DNA of 64,000 nt from Yinghuangia elevatio (GCF_040649515.1 NZ_JBEZFP010000024.1:20565-84564), one strand, 5' to 3'; shown: positions 33,027 to 42,298, counted from the stretch's first letter. Numbers and translations are program-made. Notes: generated from the letters alone by a model not told the origin.

Positions 33027-35600
33027 TCACCGGCGGGTGGGCATGGCGGCTCGGCCGGCCAGGGCGGTGGCGGCGAAGACGAGGAGGAAGGTGAAGGCGA
33101 CGATCCCGGTGTAGGTGACGGGGTCGATTGCGGGCAGGATGCGGTCGCCGTTGCTCAGGGCGTACGTCATGGCGAACAGGCCGGGCAGCGCGAACGCCGT
33201 CCCGACCAGGCAGGCGGTGACGCCCAGGAAGGCGGCTTCCCAGCGCAGGGTCGAGCGTCTTTGGCGCGGCGTGGCGCCCACGGCCGCCAGGAGCGCGAAC
33301 TCCGATCGACGGGAAAGTGTCGCGGTGACGAGGGAGTTGGTGACCGCGATGGCGATGTAGCCGAAGAGGACCATCAGGATCAGCAGCCCGAACTTGTCCT
33401 CGCCGCCTGGGGCGTCGCCGGCGCCGGTGGCGAAGGCGGAGTCGGAGCGGGTGACTTCGGCTCCGGGTACGTCCGCCAGGAGGCTGCGGATGCGGCGTTC
33501 GACCTGCGCGGCCGATTCGGATGCGGCGACGGTGACGGCCAGGCCGGACGCGAGTCCCGAACCGGTCGCCGACTGCAGGTCGGTGAATGGGAGGAGGACC
33601 TCGCCGAAGCCGAGGCCGCGTTCGTACAGGGCGCTCACGTGCCGCGTGATCGCCTGCCCGTCGGCCTGCACGATGGTGACCTCGTCCCCGACGTGGACTC
33701 CCACCTGGGCGGCGCCGAGGACACCGAGCGCCACCTCGCCCTGCCGGAGCCGGATCGGGTTGTTGTCCTTCGGCCCGAGGTCGGCGTACCGCTCCACTTG
33801 GTCGTCGGCGATGCCGAGGGCGTTCAGGGTCTGCGGGCCGTTGCCGCTGCCGGCGGGGGGCCGCACGATGACGCCGGTGGTCACGAACGGGGTCGCGGAG
33901 CCGACGCCGGGCACGTCCCGTACGAGTTCGGTCGTCCGGTCCCCGACTCCGGCGCCGGGCACGGTGACCGTGAGGTCGGTACGCGTGCCCGCGCTCGCCT
34001 GCGCCGCCGACACCGCGCCGACCGTCGCCGCACCGGAGAGCTGGACCGCTCCCAGCGCGACGCCGAGGACGATCGGGGTCAACGCGCCGCCGACCCGGGC
34101 GGCCCGGTGGCGGATGCTGTTGAGCGCCGCGTACGCCGCGGCGGTCCGAGCCGCCGGTCGACGCACGATTGCGGTCGCCGCGCGTACCACCAGCGGGCTC
34201 AGCGGGCCGATCGACAGAGCCATGACGAGTCCGGAGATCCCGGGGAGTCCGCTGGCCGCATCGACGTTGGACGTGTAGGTCGGCGCGAACGCCATCACGA
34301 TGCCCGCCGCGAGGAGCACGACTCCGACGACGATGCGGCGGGTCGTCCGCGGGGATCCGGACGTACTTGTGTCCCCGTCCTCGAGTTGCGCGAGCGGGCT
34401 GCTGCGTACGACGCGGCGCACCGCGACCCGCGTGGCAAGCTCCGCGGCGACGAGACCGGTCAGCATCGCCACGACGAACGGGAGCGGGCCGAAGACCGGT
34501 TGAAGGGTCCGGGGCAGTACCCCCCAGGATCGGATGGCGCCGACCATGAGCGCTCCCACGAATGGTCCCGCGAGGCCGCCGAGGCCCCCTGCCAGTGCGG
34601 CGACCACGCGGATCTCCGCGCGCAGCAGCCGGTTCACCTGTCGCGGCGTGGCGCCGACGATGCGGAGCATGGCCAACTCGCGTGACCGCTCGCGGATCTG
34701 GAGCGACGTGAGGGCGATGACGGTGAACACCGCGACGATGAACGCGACGGCGCCGAGCGCGCCGGCGGCGGAGACGAGGGCCGCCGTCGCCCGCCCTTGG
34801 GACACCGCCTCGACGGGTCCCCGGTCACCGCGATCCCACAACCGGGCGTTGGCCTGCGGGGCCAGGCCGGCGAGCAGTTGTGCGTCGGACGCCGCCTGCG
34901 GCCAGACCCCGATGACCGCCACGCTGCGAGCGGGGTTGCCCCGTGATCCGATCTGCCCGTCGCTGAGATAGACGTCCGGGACGTCGACTCCCGTGTCGTC
35001 GGCTGTGGTGGTGCCGACGAGTGTGTACTCGACGGACTGGTCGCCGAAGCCCAGCAGGACCTTTCCACCGGCCTCCACGCCGAGGGAGCGCGCGACGTGG
35101 TCGGGGAGCACGATTTCGTTTGGCTCGACCGGCTCGCGTCCCGAGGCCAGTTCGCGGTTCCCGAGCGCGAACGCCGACCAGGGGTGCGCGTCCACCGGCT
35201 CGACGTCCGCCGGCTCGACGGGCACGGGCTCGACGTCCACCGGCTCGACGTCCACCGGCTCGACCGCGTCGGCCCGGACGCCGAGGACCGCGGGCACGAT
35301 GCGGTCGGCGACGACGCGGGACGTCGGCAGCGCCGCGGCGATCTCGTCGACCAGCGAGGCGGGCAGCAGCGCCCGGCCCGGAACCGTCATGTCGACGTCG
35401 CCGCCGACCGGCACCGACTGCCGGGATGCGACCAGCAGCGGCGCATCGTCGTACTCGCCGGTGGAGACCTCGCCGCGGACGCCGGTCTCCAGCAGCACGC
35501 CGAACGCTCCGACAAGAACGGCCGAGAAGAACAAGGTCACGGCCAGCGCGACGACTTGGCCCCGGCGCGCTCGCAGCATCAATCGGGCGAGCTTGTTCAC
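33027..35600 (-). CDS. FtsX-family ABC transporter permease, long form
   Basis: This 857-residue permease has FtsX helices in two blocks: an N-terminal anchor (about 15-40, VVALAVTLFFSAVLVGAFGV), a MacB-like extracellular domain, and cytoplasmic motifs LRIVGATPRQVNRLLRAEIR and LAAVGATPRQRRSTLRWEAA. The duplicated arrangement is common in actinomycete exporters of the MacB/BceB kind. The extracellular domain contains a coded VEPVD pentapeptide repeat (about residues 112-137). The GTG at 35600 overlaps the ATPase stop by four bases, so the two are coupled. A divergent two-component system lies next to the ATPase gene. No substrate can be inferred beyond export or antibiotic resistance. Confidence 0.92.
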   Translation of the reverse strand: MNKLARLMLRARRGQVVALAVTLFFSAVLVGAFGVLLETGVRGEVSTGEYDDAPLLVASRQSVPVGGDVDMTVPGRALLPASLVDEIAAALPTSRVVADRIVPAVLGVRADAVEPVDVEPVDVEPVPVEPADVEPVDAHPWSAFALGNRELASGREPVEPNEIVLPDHVARSLGVEAGGKVLLGFGDQSVEYTLVGTTTADDTGVDVPDVYLSDGQIGSRGNPARSVAVIGVWPQAASDAQLLAGLAPQANARLWDRGDRGPVEAVSQGRATAALVSAAGALGAVAFIVAVFTVIALTSLQIRERSRELAMLRIVGATPRQVNRLLRAEIRVVAALAGGLGGLAGPFVGALMVGAIRSWGVLPRTLQPVFGPLPFVVAMLTGLVAAELATRVAVRRVVRSSPLAQLEDGDTSTSGSPRTTRRIVVGVVLLAAGIVMAFAPTYTSNVDAASGLPGISGLVMALSIGPLSPLVVRAATAIVRRPAARTAAAYAALNSIRHRAARVGGALTPIVLGVALGAVQLSGAATVGAVSAAQASAGTRTDLTVTVPGAGVGDRTTELVRDVPGVGSATPFVTTGVIVRPPAGSGNGPQTLNALGIADDQVERYADLGPKDNNPIRLRQGEVALGVLGAAQVGVHVGDEVTIVQADGQAITRHVSALYERGLGFGEVLLPFTDLQSATGSGLASGLAVTVAASESAAQVERRIRSLLADVPGAEVTRSDSAFATGAGDAPGGEDKFGLLILMVLFGYIAIAVTNSLVTATLSRRSEFALLAAVGATPRQRRSTLRWEAAFLGVTACLVGTAFALPGLFAMTYALSNGDRILPAIDPVTYTGIVAFTFLLVFAATALAGRAAMPTRR
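35189..35266 (-). repeat. Coding 15-bp repeats encoding VEPVD units in the permease
   Basis: Five units of about 15 bp encode VEPVD, VEPVD, VEPVP, VEPAD, VEPVD in the extracellular domain of the FtsX permease. On the plus strand the recurring unit is GGCTCGACGTCCACC. The near-identical codons suggest slippage-driven expansion. Confidence 0.75.
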
Positions 35601-36364
35601 GGCTGCCGCCCGAGGTCGGTCAGGGTGGCCGCGATCTGCCCTTCGGTGGCCCCGCGGAGTTCGCCGTACCAGCGCCCGTCGCGCAGGAACAGCACACGGT
35701 CCGCGACCGCCGCGGCGCGCGGGTCGTGCGTCACCAGCAGCGCCCGCTGCCCGAGGTCGGTGACGATCGAACGGAGCAGGCCGAGTAGGACATCGCTCGA
35801 CGCGGTGTCCAGGGCGCCGGTCGGCTCGTCGGCGACGATCAACTCCGGGTCCGTGACGAGCGCACGGGCGAATGCGACCCGCTGCTGCTGGCCCCCGGAC
35901 AACTGGGCCGGTCGACGATCGAGGGTGGCACCGACACCGACGGTCTCCGCCAGGTCCCGTACGCGGCCGCGGTCGATGCGCCGGCCGGCCAGTCGCAGCG
36001 GCAACGAGATGTTGTCGGCGACGGTGAGGGACGGGATCAGGTTGTAGGACTGGAACACCACCCCGACATGCGAACGTCGCATCTCGGCGAGTTGGGCCTC
36101 CCCCAGGCCGGTGATGTCCATGCCGCCGATGCGGATCGAGCCGGTGTCCGGCTTTTCCAGGCCCAACAGGCAGTTCAACAACGTGGTCTTGCCGGAGCCC
36201 GACGGTCCCATGATCGCGGTGAAACTCCGCGGCGCGACGGAGAGGTCGATGTTCGTCAGCGCCCAGAAACGGGTGGCCTCGGCGCCGAAACTCTTGCTCA
36301 AACCGCTGACCGTCACGGCGTGGTCGTCATGGCTTCCGGGGCGTTCCCCCTGGTTTTTCGTCAC
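35597..36364 (-). CDS. ABC transporter ATP-binding protein (MacB/BceA type)
   Basis: This 255-residue ATPase has Walker A GPSGSGKT (53-60), VVFQSYNLIPSLTVADNISL (Q-loop), signature LSGGQQQR, Walker B LIVADEPTGALD and H-loop LLVTHD. It partners the FtsX permease whose GTG overlaps its stop codon. I placed the start at GTG 36364 (VTKNQGERPG), where homologues usually begin close to the first strand; a longer frame upstream would invade the divergent promoter. No good ribosome site precedes it. The divergent kinase and regulator genes make a Bce-like detoxification cassette likely. Confidence 0.92.
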   Translation of the reverse strand: MTKNQGERPGSHDDHAVTVSGLSKSFGAEATRFWALTNIDLSVAPRSFTAIMGPSGSGKTTLLNCLLGLEKPDTGSIRIGGMDITGLGEAQLAEMRRSHVGVVFQSYNLIPSLTVADNISLPLRLAGRRIDRGRVRDLAETVGVGATLDRRPAQLSGGQQQRVAFARALVTDPELIVADEPTGALDTASSDVLLGLLRSIVTDLGQRALLVTHDPRAAAVADRVLFLRDGRWYGELRGATEGQIAATLTDLGRQP

Positions 36365-36542
36365 GTTTTCGACCGTAGGTTCGTGGCGTGCGCGGCACAG
36401 TCCCCCGCGTACCCGACCTGCGGTGGTACCCGCGCCCACCCCGATGGTGGTGCTGGCTATACCCCGCCTCGCGCAGCTCGCAGCACGCAGCACGCTCGCG
36501 CAGACCGGGATCTGGGCAGACGGTGGAAGTAGGCTCCACCAA

Positions 36543-37841
36543 GTGAGCGCCAAGGCAAGGTCCGATACCGGCGAGAGACTGCGAGATGCGGTGTCGGTCC
36601 GGCGGCCGGCTGCCTCGCTCCGCTATCTGGTGGGCAGCGCCCTCTCCGGGCTGTACGGCCTGCTGGTCCTCGCGGTCGTCGTGGCGGTGGCCGCGCTGTC
36701 GGTGGTCGGTGTCGGGCTCCTGCTCGCCGGTGCCGCGTCCGGGCTGCTGCGGCGCTGGTGCGACCGGGAACGCGGCAGGGTCGGACGGACACTCGGACGG
36801 CGCATCCCATCGCCGTACCTGCACCCCGCTGCCGCCACCACCGCCACCGCCGGGCCGGACGTCGCCCGCCACCACATCGCCGACGGCACACTGCCCCGCG
36901 ACCTGGCCGCCGTCCTCCAGCGCGTCATCGTGGGGATCCCGCTCGGTGCCGTCGCCCTGCTGCTGCCGTTGCTGTCGCTGCAGTCACTGGCGCTGCCGAC
37001 GTACTGGTGGACGATGCCGGACGGCAGAACTGCCGAGCAGTTCTTCGAGATCACGTCGTGGTGGCTCGCCCTGGCGTCGGGCCTGATCGGGCTCGCCGGA
37101 CTGGCGGTGTGGTCGATCGCCCTGCCCGCCGTACGTTCCGCCGACGCCAAGCTCCTCGAACGCCTGCTCGCCCCGACCCGCGACCAGGAACTCCGGCTCC
37201 GCGCCCAGATGGAGGAGCAACGCCGGCGTACGGCCGTCGACGTGCACAGCGCCGAACTGCGCAGGATCGAACGGGACCTGCACGACGCGGCGCAGAACCG
37301 GCTGGTGGCCGTCTCCATGTTCATCGGCACCGCGCAACGCCAGTTGAGCACCGGAACCGGCGACGTCGCGACGGCCCTGGCGAAAGCCCAGGACGCCAGC
37401 CGCGAGGCACTGGCCGAGATGCGCCGCATCATCCAGGGCGTCTACCCGCCGGCACTCGCCGAAGAAGGCCTGGTGCCGGCCCTGGGACTGCTGGTCGACC
37501 GGATGCAGATCCCCGCACGGCTGCGGGTCGACGCCCCGGCGCCGACACCGGCATCCGTCGACACCGCCCTGTACTTCTCGGTCGCCGAAGCGCTGACCAA
37601 CGTGGCCAAGCACAGCAACGCGACCGAATGCGACGTTCACCTGAGTTGGAAGGAGGACAACGGCGAGATGCGCGTAATCACCACGGTGACCGACAACGGA
37701 CACGGCGGCGCCGAGCCGGCGAAAGGCAGCGGCCTGGCCGGGATCGGGAGCCGGATCGAGGCGCTCGGCGGCACCGTCACCGTCACCAGCCCGCCCGGCG
37801 GGCCCACTTCGGTACGGATGGAGCTGCCGTGCGAGTCGTGA
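36543..37841 (+). CDS. Sensor histidine kinase, NarL/DesK type (HisKA_3)
   Basis: This 432-residue kinase has two pairs of membrane helices (about 38-62 and 125-195), then a dimerisation/phosphoacceptor helix with RRIERDLHDAAQNRL (phosphorylatable His247) and the HATPase domain (ALYFSVAEALTNVAKHSNA, DNGHGG). It lacks a PAS or GAF domain. The start at GTG 36543 gives a plausible N-terminus, though the ribosome site is weak. It overlaps the response regulator gene by 13 bp. With the divergent ABC exporter it forms a sensing-and-export cassette; kinases of this layout can sense the transporter or cell-envelope drugs. Confidence 0.9.
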   Translation: MSAKARSDTGERLRDAVSVRRPAASLRYLVGSALSGLYGLLVLAVVVAVAALSVVGVGLLLAGAASGLLRRWCDRERGRVGRTLGRRIPSPYLHPAAATTATAGPDVARHHIADGTLPRDLAAVLQRVIVGIPLGAVALLLPLLSLQSLALPTYWWTMPDGRTAEQFFEITSWWLALASGLIGLAGLAVWSIALPAVRSADAKLLERLLAPTRDQELRLRAQMEEQRRRTAVDVHSAELRRIERDLHDAAQNRLVAVSMFIGTAQRQLSTGTGDVATALAKAQDASREALAEMRRIIQGVYPPALAEEGLVPALGLLVDRMQIPARLRVDAPAPTPASVDTALYFSVAEALTNVAKHSNATECDVHLSWKEDNGEMRVITTVTDNGHGGAEPAKGSGLAGIGSRIEALGGTVTVTSPPGGPTSVRMELPCES

Positions 37842-38476
37842 TCGCCGAGGACGACACCCTGCTGCGCGAAGGTCTCGCGGCGCTGTTGTCCGCCGAGGGC
37901 ATCGAAGTGGTCGCCGCACGTCCGGACGCCGACCGGCTCTACGAAACCATCGAGGAGTTCGACGCGGGACTGGCCATCGTCGACGTGCGCATGCCGCCGA
38001 CGTACACCGACGAGGGACTGCGCGCAGCGATGCGGGTCCGGGCCCTGCGCCCCGGCTTCCCGATGCTCGTGCTCTCGGCCCACGTGGAGACCAAGTACGC
38101 CGGCGACCTGCTGGCCGACGGCGCCGGCGCGGTCGGCTACCTGCTCAAGGAACGGGTGGGCGCCGTCGAGGACTTCCTGCGCACCATGGACCGCGTCGCC
38201 CGGGGCGAGACCGTCCTCGACCCCGAGGTCGTCACCACCCTCATGCGCCGCGGCCGCGGCCACAGCCCGCTCTCCACCCTCACCGCACGCGAACGCGACG
38301 TCCTGCAACTCATGGCCCAAGGCCACCGCAACGGCGACATCGCAACCGAACTGCACGTCACCGAAGCCGCGATCCACAAACACATCCGCAGCATCTTCAA
38401 CAAACTGGGCCTACTAGCCGACGAAGCAGGACACCGAAGAGTCCTGGCCGTCCTCACCTACCTCCGCGACCAATAA
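37829..38476 (+). CDS. NarL/LuxR-family response regulator
   Basis: This 215-residue regulator has a receiver domain (1-120) with acidic pocket EDD (7-9) and phosphoacceptor Asp52 in IVDVRMPPTYTDEG, and a conserved Lys in YLLKERVG. A LuxR-type helix-turn-helix at about 148-205 reads LTARERDVLQLMAQGHRNGD, then AAIHKHIRSIFNKLGLL. It is the cognate partner of the kinase upstream, overlapping it by 13 bp. It is also strikingly similar to the response regulator at 54175-54819, sharing VDVRMPPT and the terminal HRRVLAVL-YL segment, so the two systems are paralogous. Confidence 0.93.
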   Translation: MRVVIAEDDTLLREGLAALLSAEGIEVVAARPDADRLYETIEEFDAGLAIVDVRMPPTYTDEGLRAAMRVRALRPGFPMLVLSAHVETKYAGDLLADGAGAVGYLLKERVGAVEDFLRTMDRVARGETVLDPEVVTTLMRRGRGHSPLSTLTARERDVLQLMAQGHRNGDIATELHVTEAAIHKHIRSIFNKLGLLADEAGHRRVLAVLTYLRDQ

Positions 38477-38502
38477 CCCCCACCCCCCGCCCCCAGCCAA
38501 CG

Positions 38503-38539
38503 AAAACAGCCCCCAACCAGACACGCTGGTCAGAGGCTG
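38503..38539 (-). terminator. Rho-independent terminator of tRNA-Tyr
   Basis: On the minus strand a 14-bp stem (arms 38526-38539 and 38507-38520, with three G-U wobbles) encloses the five-base loop 38521-38525 and is followed by TTTT (38506-38503). It lies 13 bp past the tRNA 3' end. Confidence 0.75.
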
Positions 38540-38551
38540 CTTTGCAAAGGG

Positions 38552-38634
38552 TGGCGGGTGCAGGGTTCGAACCTGCGTAGGCATCAGCCGACAGATTTAC
38601 AGTCTGCTCCCTTTGGCCGCTCGGGCAACCCGCC
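38552..38634 (-). tRNA. tRNA-Tyr (GTA anticodon)
   Basis: This 83-nt sequence on the minus strand forms a full cloverleaf. The acceptor arm GGCGGGT pairs with ACCCGCC (38628-38634 with 38553-38559), and the T-arm has GGTTCGAACC. The anticodon stem-loop is CAGACTGTAAATCTG, giving anticodon GTA. A long variable arm, as expected for bacterial tRNA-Tyr, follows the anticodon stem. The discriminator is A and CCA is not encoded. It lies between a response regulator and the YajQ gene, and a Rho-independent terminator follows. Confidence 0.95.
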
Positions 38635-38854
38635 GGGATGTCGTCTTGTGGGGCGACGGGGATAACAATAGCGGACGCTGTGGGGTGGTCCGCCACTCGG
38701 TTGATTCGGGTTGGGGGGACGTGGGGCGGCGTGGGGGCGGGGCGGCGGTGGGCTGGATACGCTGGGGAGTCGTGTGTCCGCCGGGTGCGGGGCCGTAGGG
38801 GTCCGGTGACGGGTGCGGGCGGGACTCTGATCTCACAGAAAGCGATGCTGACCC

Positions 38855-39343
38855 TTGGCTGACTCCTCTTTCGACATCGTGTCCAAGGTCGACCGCCAGG
38901 AGGTCGACAACGCGCTCAACCAGGCCGCGAAGGAGATCTCGCAGCGGTTCGACTTCAAGAACGTCGGGGCGCACATCGGCTGGTCGGGTGAGCAGATCGA
39001 GATGCGCGCCAACACCGAGGAGCGCGTCAACGCGATCCTCGACGTGTTCCAGTCGAAGCTGATCAAGCGGGGGATCTCGCTGAAGGCGTTCGAGGCGGGC
39101 GAGCCGAAGCTCTCCGGCAAGGAGTACAAGATCTCCGGGGGGATGCAGGAAGGCATCTCCCAGGAGAACGCGAAGAAGGTGTCCAAGATCATCCGGGACG
39201 AGGGGCCGAAGAGCATCAAGGCCCAGATTCAGGGTGACGAGCTCCGGGTCAGCTCGAAGAGCCGGGACGACCTGCAAGAGGTCATCGCGCTGCTCAAGGG
39301 CAAGGACCTGGACTTCGCGGTGCAGTTTGTGAACTACCGGTAG
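38855..39343 (+). CDS. YajQ-family nucleotide-binding protein
   Basis: This 162-residue protein has two ferredoxin-like domains typical of YajQ/UPF0234: SFDIVSKVDRQEVDNALNQA, FDFKNVGAHIGW, then GISQENAKKVSKIIRDEGPK and SKSRDDLQEVIALLKGKDLD. Some family members bind cyclic-di-GMP; others are reported to bind tRNA or nucleotides, so I give no specific ligand. It begins with TTG 38855, since the encoded MADSSFDIVSKVD is the conserved N-terminus and no ATG or GTG is suitably placed. Codon usage is somewhat less GC-extreme (many AAG, ATC, GAC) than neighbouring genes, typical of a well-expressed conserved gene. Confidence 0.94.
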   Translation: MADSSFDIVSKVDRQEVDNALNQAAKEISQRFDFKNVGAHIGWSGEQIEMRANTEERVNAILDVFQSKLIKRGISLKAFEAGEPKLSGKEYKISGGMQEGISQENAKKVSKIIRDEGPKSIKAQIQGDELRVSSKSRDDLQEVIALLKGKDLDFAVQFVNYR

Positions 39344-39509
39344 GACCGGTGGGTACGTGTGAGCACGTGTGAGCACGCCACGGTGGTGAAGGTGGTTGTG
39401 CGAGCGCGGTAGCAGTAGTGGTTGGTGGTGGTTTGGTCTTGCGGCGGGGCTCCGGGCGGTGGTCCGGGGCCCCGCGGCATGTTCGGGGTCGGCGCGGTAC
39501 GGGGCCGGG

Positions 39510-40499
39510 TCAGGGGTGCGGGGTGGCCGGCTCTCGGGTGGGCAAGGGGTCGCGGAGGTCTTCGCCGGAGAGGACGGCGGCGGTGCGGGCGGGGACGAGG
39601 GCTTCGTCCAGGCGTCCGGTGAAGCCGTCGTAGAGGACCCGCAGCGCGCCCTCGTAGGCGAAGGGGACCAGGCGCTGGCCGGTGGCGAGCAGGGTCTGGG
39701 CGATCTGGAAGGTCTCCAGGAAGAGGGCGCGGAAGCGGGCCACCCGGCTGCCCGGGGTGACGGGCCAGCGGGCGATGACGGTGCGGTACGCGTCCTCGTA
39801 CCGGCCGAGCTCGTCGAGGTGCGCGCAGGTGCGCCCGGTCACCGCGACGTCGCCCGTCGCGCGGTGGAAGACGACGCCGGGCTGCGGGCAGCGCTCGAAG
39901 CACCAGCCGCGGTCGTGGATCAGCCGCAGCCACAGCGACCAGTCGACCAGCACCGGGAGTTCCGGGTCGAAGCGGAACCACGAGGCCGGGCCGTGCACAG
40001 CAGGGTTGCGGCACACCACGGCCGAGGTGGGGATGAAGTTGGCGACGGCGAGGATGCCCGGGTCGTACGCGAAGTCGTACCGGTACGGCGACACCTCCGG
40101 CATCTCCCCCGGCACGCACCGGGCGTCGGTGAGCACGCAGTCCGCGTACATCACGTCGGCACCGGACGCCTCCAGCGCGGCCAGGGCGCGGGCGAGGTGC
40201 CCCGGCAGGTAGAGGTCGTCGTCGTCGAGGAAGGCCACGAAGCGGCCCGAGGCGACCTCCAGGCCGGCGTTGCGGGCGGCCGCCTGGCCGCGCGGGCGGG
40301 GGTGCGAGATGAGGCGTACGGTCACCCCTGGCACGCCGAGCGGCAGCGCGCTCGCGATGTCCCCGCCGCCGTCGTTGACGACGACGATCTCGATGCCGTC
40401 GACCCCGTCGCCGTGCTGCAGCGCGATGCTGCGCAGCGCGTCGGCGAGGGAGCCCGGACGGTCTCGGGTGGGGACGATGACGCTCACCGTTGCCGGCAC
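39510..40499 (-). CDS. Glycosyltransferase family 2
   Basis: This 329-residue GT-A fold enzyme has the family 2 start PATVSVIVPTRDRPGSLADA, metal-binding DDD motif in FVAFLDDDDLYLPGHL, and GQAAARNAGLEVASGRF. The acceptor region (DWSLWLRLIHDRGWCFERCP) follows. Family 2 enzymes move sugars from nucleotide donors, often into the envelope or natural products; donor and acceptor are not predictable here. The start is GTG 40499 with a strong GGAGGTG 5 bp upstream. It stands alone, convergent with YajQ (166 bp away) and downstream of YccF on the same strand. A TACGTGTGAGC-like 10-bp repeat lies in 39355-39376. Confidence 0.92.
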   Translation of the reverse strand: MPATVSVIVPTRDRPGSLADALRSIALQHGDGVDGIEIVVVNDGGGDIASALPLGVPGVTVRLISHPRPRGQAAARNAGLEVASGRFVAFLDDDDLYLPGHLARALAALEASGADVMYADCVLTDARCVPGEMPEVSPYRYDFAYDPGILAVANFIPTSAVVCRNPAVHGPASWFRFDPELPVLVDWSLWLRLIHDRGWCFERCPQPGVVFHRATGDVAVTGRTCAHLDELGRYEDAYRTVIARWPVTPGSRVARFRALFLETFQIAQTLLATGQRLVPFAYEGALRVLYDGFTGRLDEALVPARTAAVLSGEDLRDPLPTREPATPHP

Positions 40500-40644
40500 G
40501 GCACACCTCCGCGGAGTCGGCTTCCCCGTGGCTGGGCGGCCCCGTCGGCCGCGGTAGCGCTCGTGTCCCGGTCCGGCGGCCCGGTCGCCGGGCGCGCTTC
40601 GGCGCTTCGGCGCATCGGGTCGTCGGGCCGCGCAAGAGCGGGTT

Positions 40645-40661
40645 GTGCCGAATATCGGCAC
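40645..40661. promoter_or_regulatory. 17-bp palindrome upstream of the glycosyltransferase gene
   Basis: GTGCCGA-ATA-TCGGCAC gives perfect 7-bp arms. It lies in the 274-bp gap between the YccF stop and the glycosyltransferase start and is likely an operator or a short hairpin. Nothing else gene-like is seen in that gap. Confidence 0.45.
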
Positions 40662-40773
40662 GTTGGCGGTACGGATTCAGCCCGGGCCCTCGGGTTCACT
40701 CGGAAGACACGCGTACTGCACTCCCAGGGGTTACCGCGGAAGTGGCGTGGGGCGGGCGGCGCGGTCGCCGCGG

Positions 40774-41214
40774 TCACGCGTACGGCGTCGGGCGCGGCGA
40801 CCCGGTGGCGCTCCAGCTGTAGAAGCTCCGGTCGTCGGTCGAGACGATGTCGCGGCCGAGCGGCGTGAGCGAGACGGGGATCAGCTTGAAGCTCGCGATG
40901 CCGAGCGGGATGCCGATGATCGTGACGCACATGAGCAGCCCGAACACGAGGTGCCCGAGGGCGAGCCACCAGCCGAACAGCACGATCCACACGATGTTGC
41001 CGAGCATCGAGCCGATGCCGGCGGACGGCTTCCACACGATGGTCCGGCCGAAGGGCCAGAGCGTGTACGCCGCCATCCGGAACGCCGCGATGCCGAACGG
41101 GATGGTGATGACCAGGAAGAACAGCAGGAAGCAGGCGATGCCGGCGACGGCGTAGCCGATCGCCATCCACAGCCCGCACAGCACGAGCCAGATGATGTTG
41201 AGCACGGTCTTCAT
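40774..41214 (-). CDS. yccF: YccF-family inner membrane protein
   Basis: This 146-residue membrane protein has the YccF repeats: NIIWLVLCGLWMAIGYAVAG, FLLFFLVITIPFGIAAFRMA and the second copy NIVWIVLFGWWLALGHLV, CVTIIGIPLGIASFKLIPVS. Four or so hydrophobic helices are expected. Function is unknown. ATG 41214 gives MKTVLNIIWLV as in homologues. It lies just 106 bp downstream of htpX but in a separate unit. Confidence 0.93.
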   Translation of the reverse strand: MKTVLNIIWLVLCGLWMAIGYAVAGIACFLLFFLVITIPFGIAAFRMAAYTLWPFGRTIVWKPSAGIGSMLGNIVWIVLFGWWLALGHLVFGLLMCVTIIGIPLGIASFKLIPVSLTPLGRDIVSTDDRSFYSWSATGSPRPTPYA

Positions 41215-41320
41215 GCGGCAACAATCCCCCAAATGCTGAGGAACTACCCTGCTTGGCGGCGTTTGCCGTGGAACTGTCGCACGGGCGTTCCGCGGGACGG
41301 CACGGGCCGGGCCCGCGGGG

Positions 41321-42175
41321 TCAGCGGCCGGCCATGGCTTCGAGGCGGCGGATGCGCTCGGCCATCGGGGGGTGCGTCGAGAACATCTTCGACATGCCCT
41401 GCCCGGGGCGGAACGGGTTGGCGATCATCAGCGAGCTGGTCGCCTCGAGACGCGGCTCGGCGGGCAGCGGCTTCTGCTGCGTGCCCATCTCCAGCTTGCG
41501 CAGCGCGCTGGCGAGCGCGAGCGGGTCGCCGGTCAGCTGCGCGCCCGAGGCGTCCGCCTGGTACTCGCGGCTGCGGCTGATGGCGAGTTGGATCAGCGAG
41601 GCCGCGACCGGGCCGAGGATCATCATGAACAGCATGCCGAACAGGCCCGGACCGTCGTCGTCGTTGCGACCGATCGGGATCAGCCACGCGAAGTTGGCCA
41701 GGAACATGATCACGCTGGCCAGTGCGCCCGCGACCGACGAGATCAGGATGTCGCGGTTGTAGACGTGTGCGAGCTCGTGTCCGAGTACGCCGCGCAGCTC
41801 CCGCTCGTCGAGGATGCGCAGGATCCCCGTGGTGCAGCAGACCGCCGCGTTGCGTGGGTTGCGGCCGGTGGCGAAAGCATTCGGCGCCTCGGTGGGCGAG
41901 ATGTAGAGCCGCGGCATCGGCTGCCGTGCGGCCGTCGAGAGCTCCCGCACGATGCGGTACAGCTCGGGGTTCTCCGCCTCGCTGACCGGCCGGGCACGCA
42001 TCGAGCGCAGGGCGATCTTGTCGCTGTTGAAGTACGCGTACCCGTTGGTCAGCAGCGCCACCACCAGGCCGATGATGAGGCCGGTCCTGCCGAAGAAGCT
42101 GCCGATGAGCAGGATGAGCGCGGACATGCCGCCGAGCAGGACGGCGGTCTTCAGTCCGTTGTGCTGGCGGTGCAC
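41321..42175 (-). CDS. htpX: Zinc metalloprotease HtpX
   Basis: This 284-residue integral membrane zinc protease degrades damaged membrane proteins. Two N-terminal helices (about 10-50) precede the zinc site HELAH (133-137), then further helices and the third ligand Glu204 in RSREYQADASG. Substrates are membrane proteins in heat or envelope stress. The start is GTG 42175 (VHRQHNGLKTAVLLGG) with GAGAGGA at good spacing; a longer frame to 42244 is unlikely. It sits at the end of the nuo operon (nuoN is 123 bp upstream), as I recall for Streptomyces. Confidence 0.94.
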   Translation of the reverse strand: MHRQHNGLKTAVLLGGMSALILLIGSFFGRTGLIIGLVVALLTNGYAYFNSDKIALRSMRARPVSEAENPELYRIVRELSTAARQPMPRLYISPTEAPNAFATGRNPRNAAVCCTTGILRILDERELRGVLGHELAHVYNRDILISSVAGALASVIMFLANFAWLIPIGRNDDDGPGLFGMLFMMILGPVAASLIQLAISRSREYQADASGAQLTGDPLALASALRKLEMGTQQKPLPAEPRLEATSSLMIANPFRPGQGMSKMFSTHPPMAERIRRLEAMAGR

Positions 42176-42298
42176 GGCAGGTCCTCTCGGTACGAGGGGA
42201 AGCGGGGGCGGTTTGTCCCGGATCAACGAAGGAACAAATCGCATGGTTCCCCCACAGAGCCGACGTCACGCCTCTCCGTACGGGATCCGGCCGGGACG

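Noticed and set aside
39355..39376. ACGTGTGAGC direct repeat as a binding site
   Set aside because: It lies downstream of both convergent genes and is only two copies, so no regulatory role is supported.
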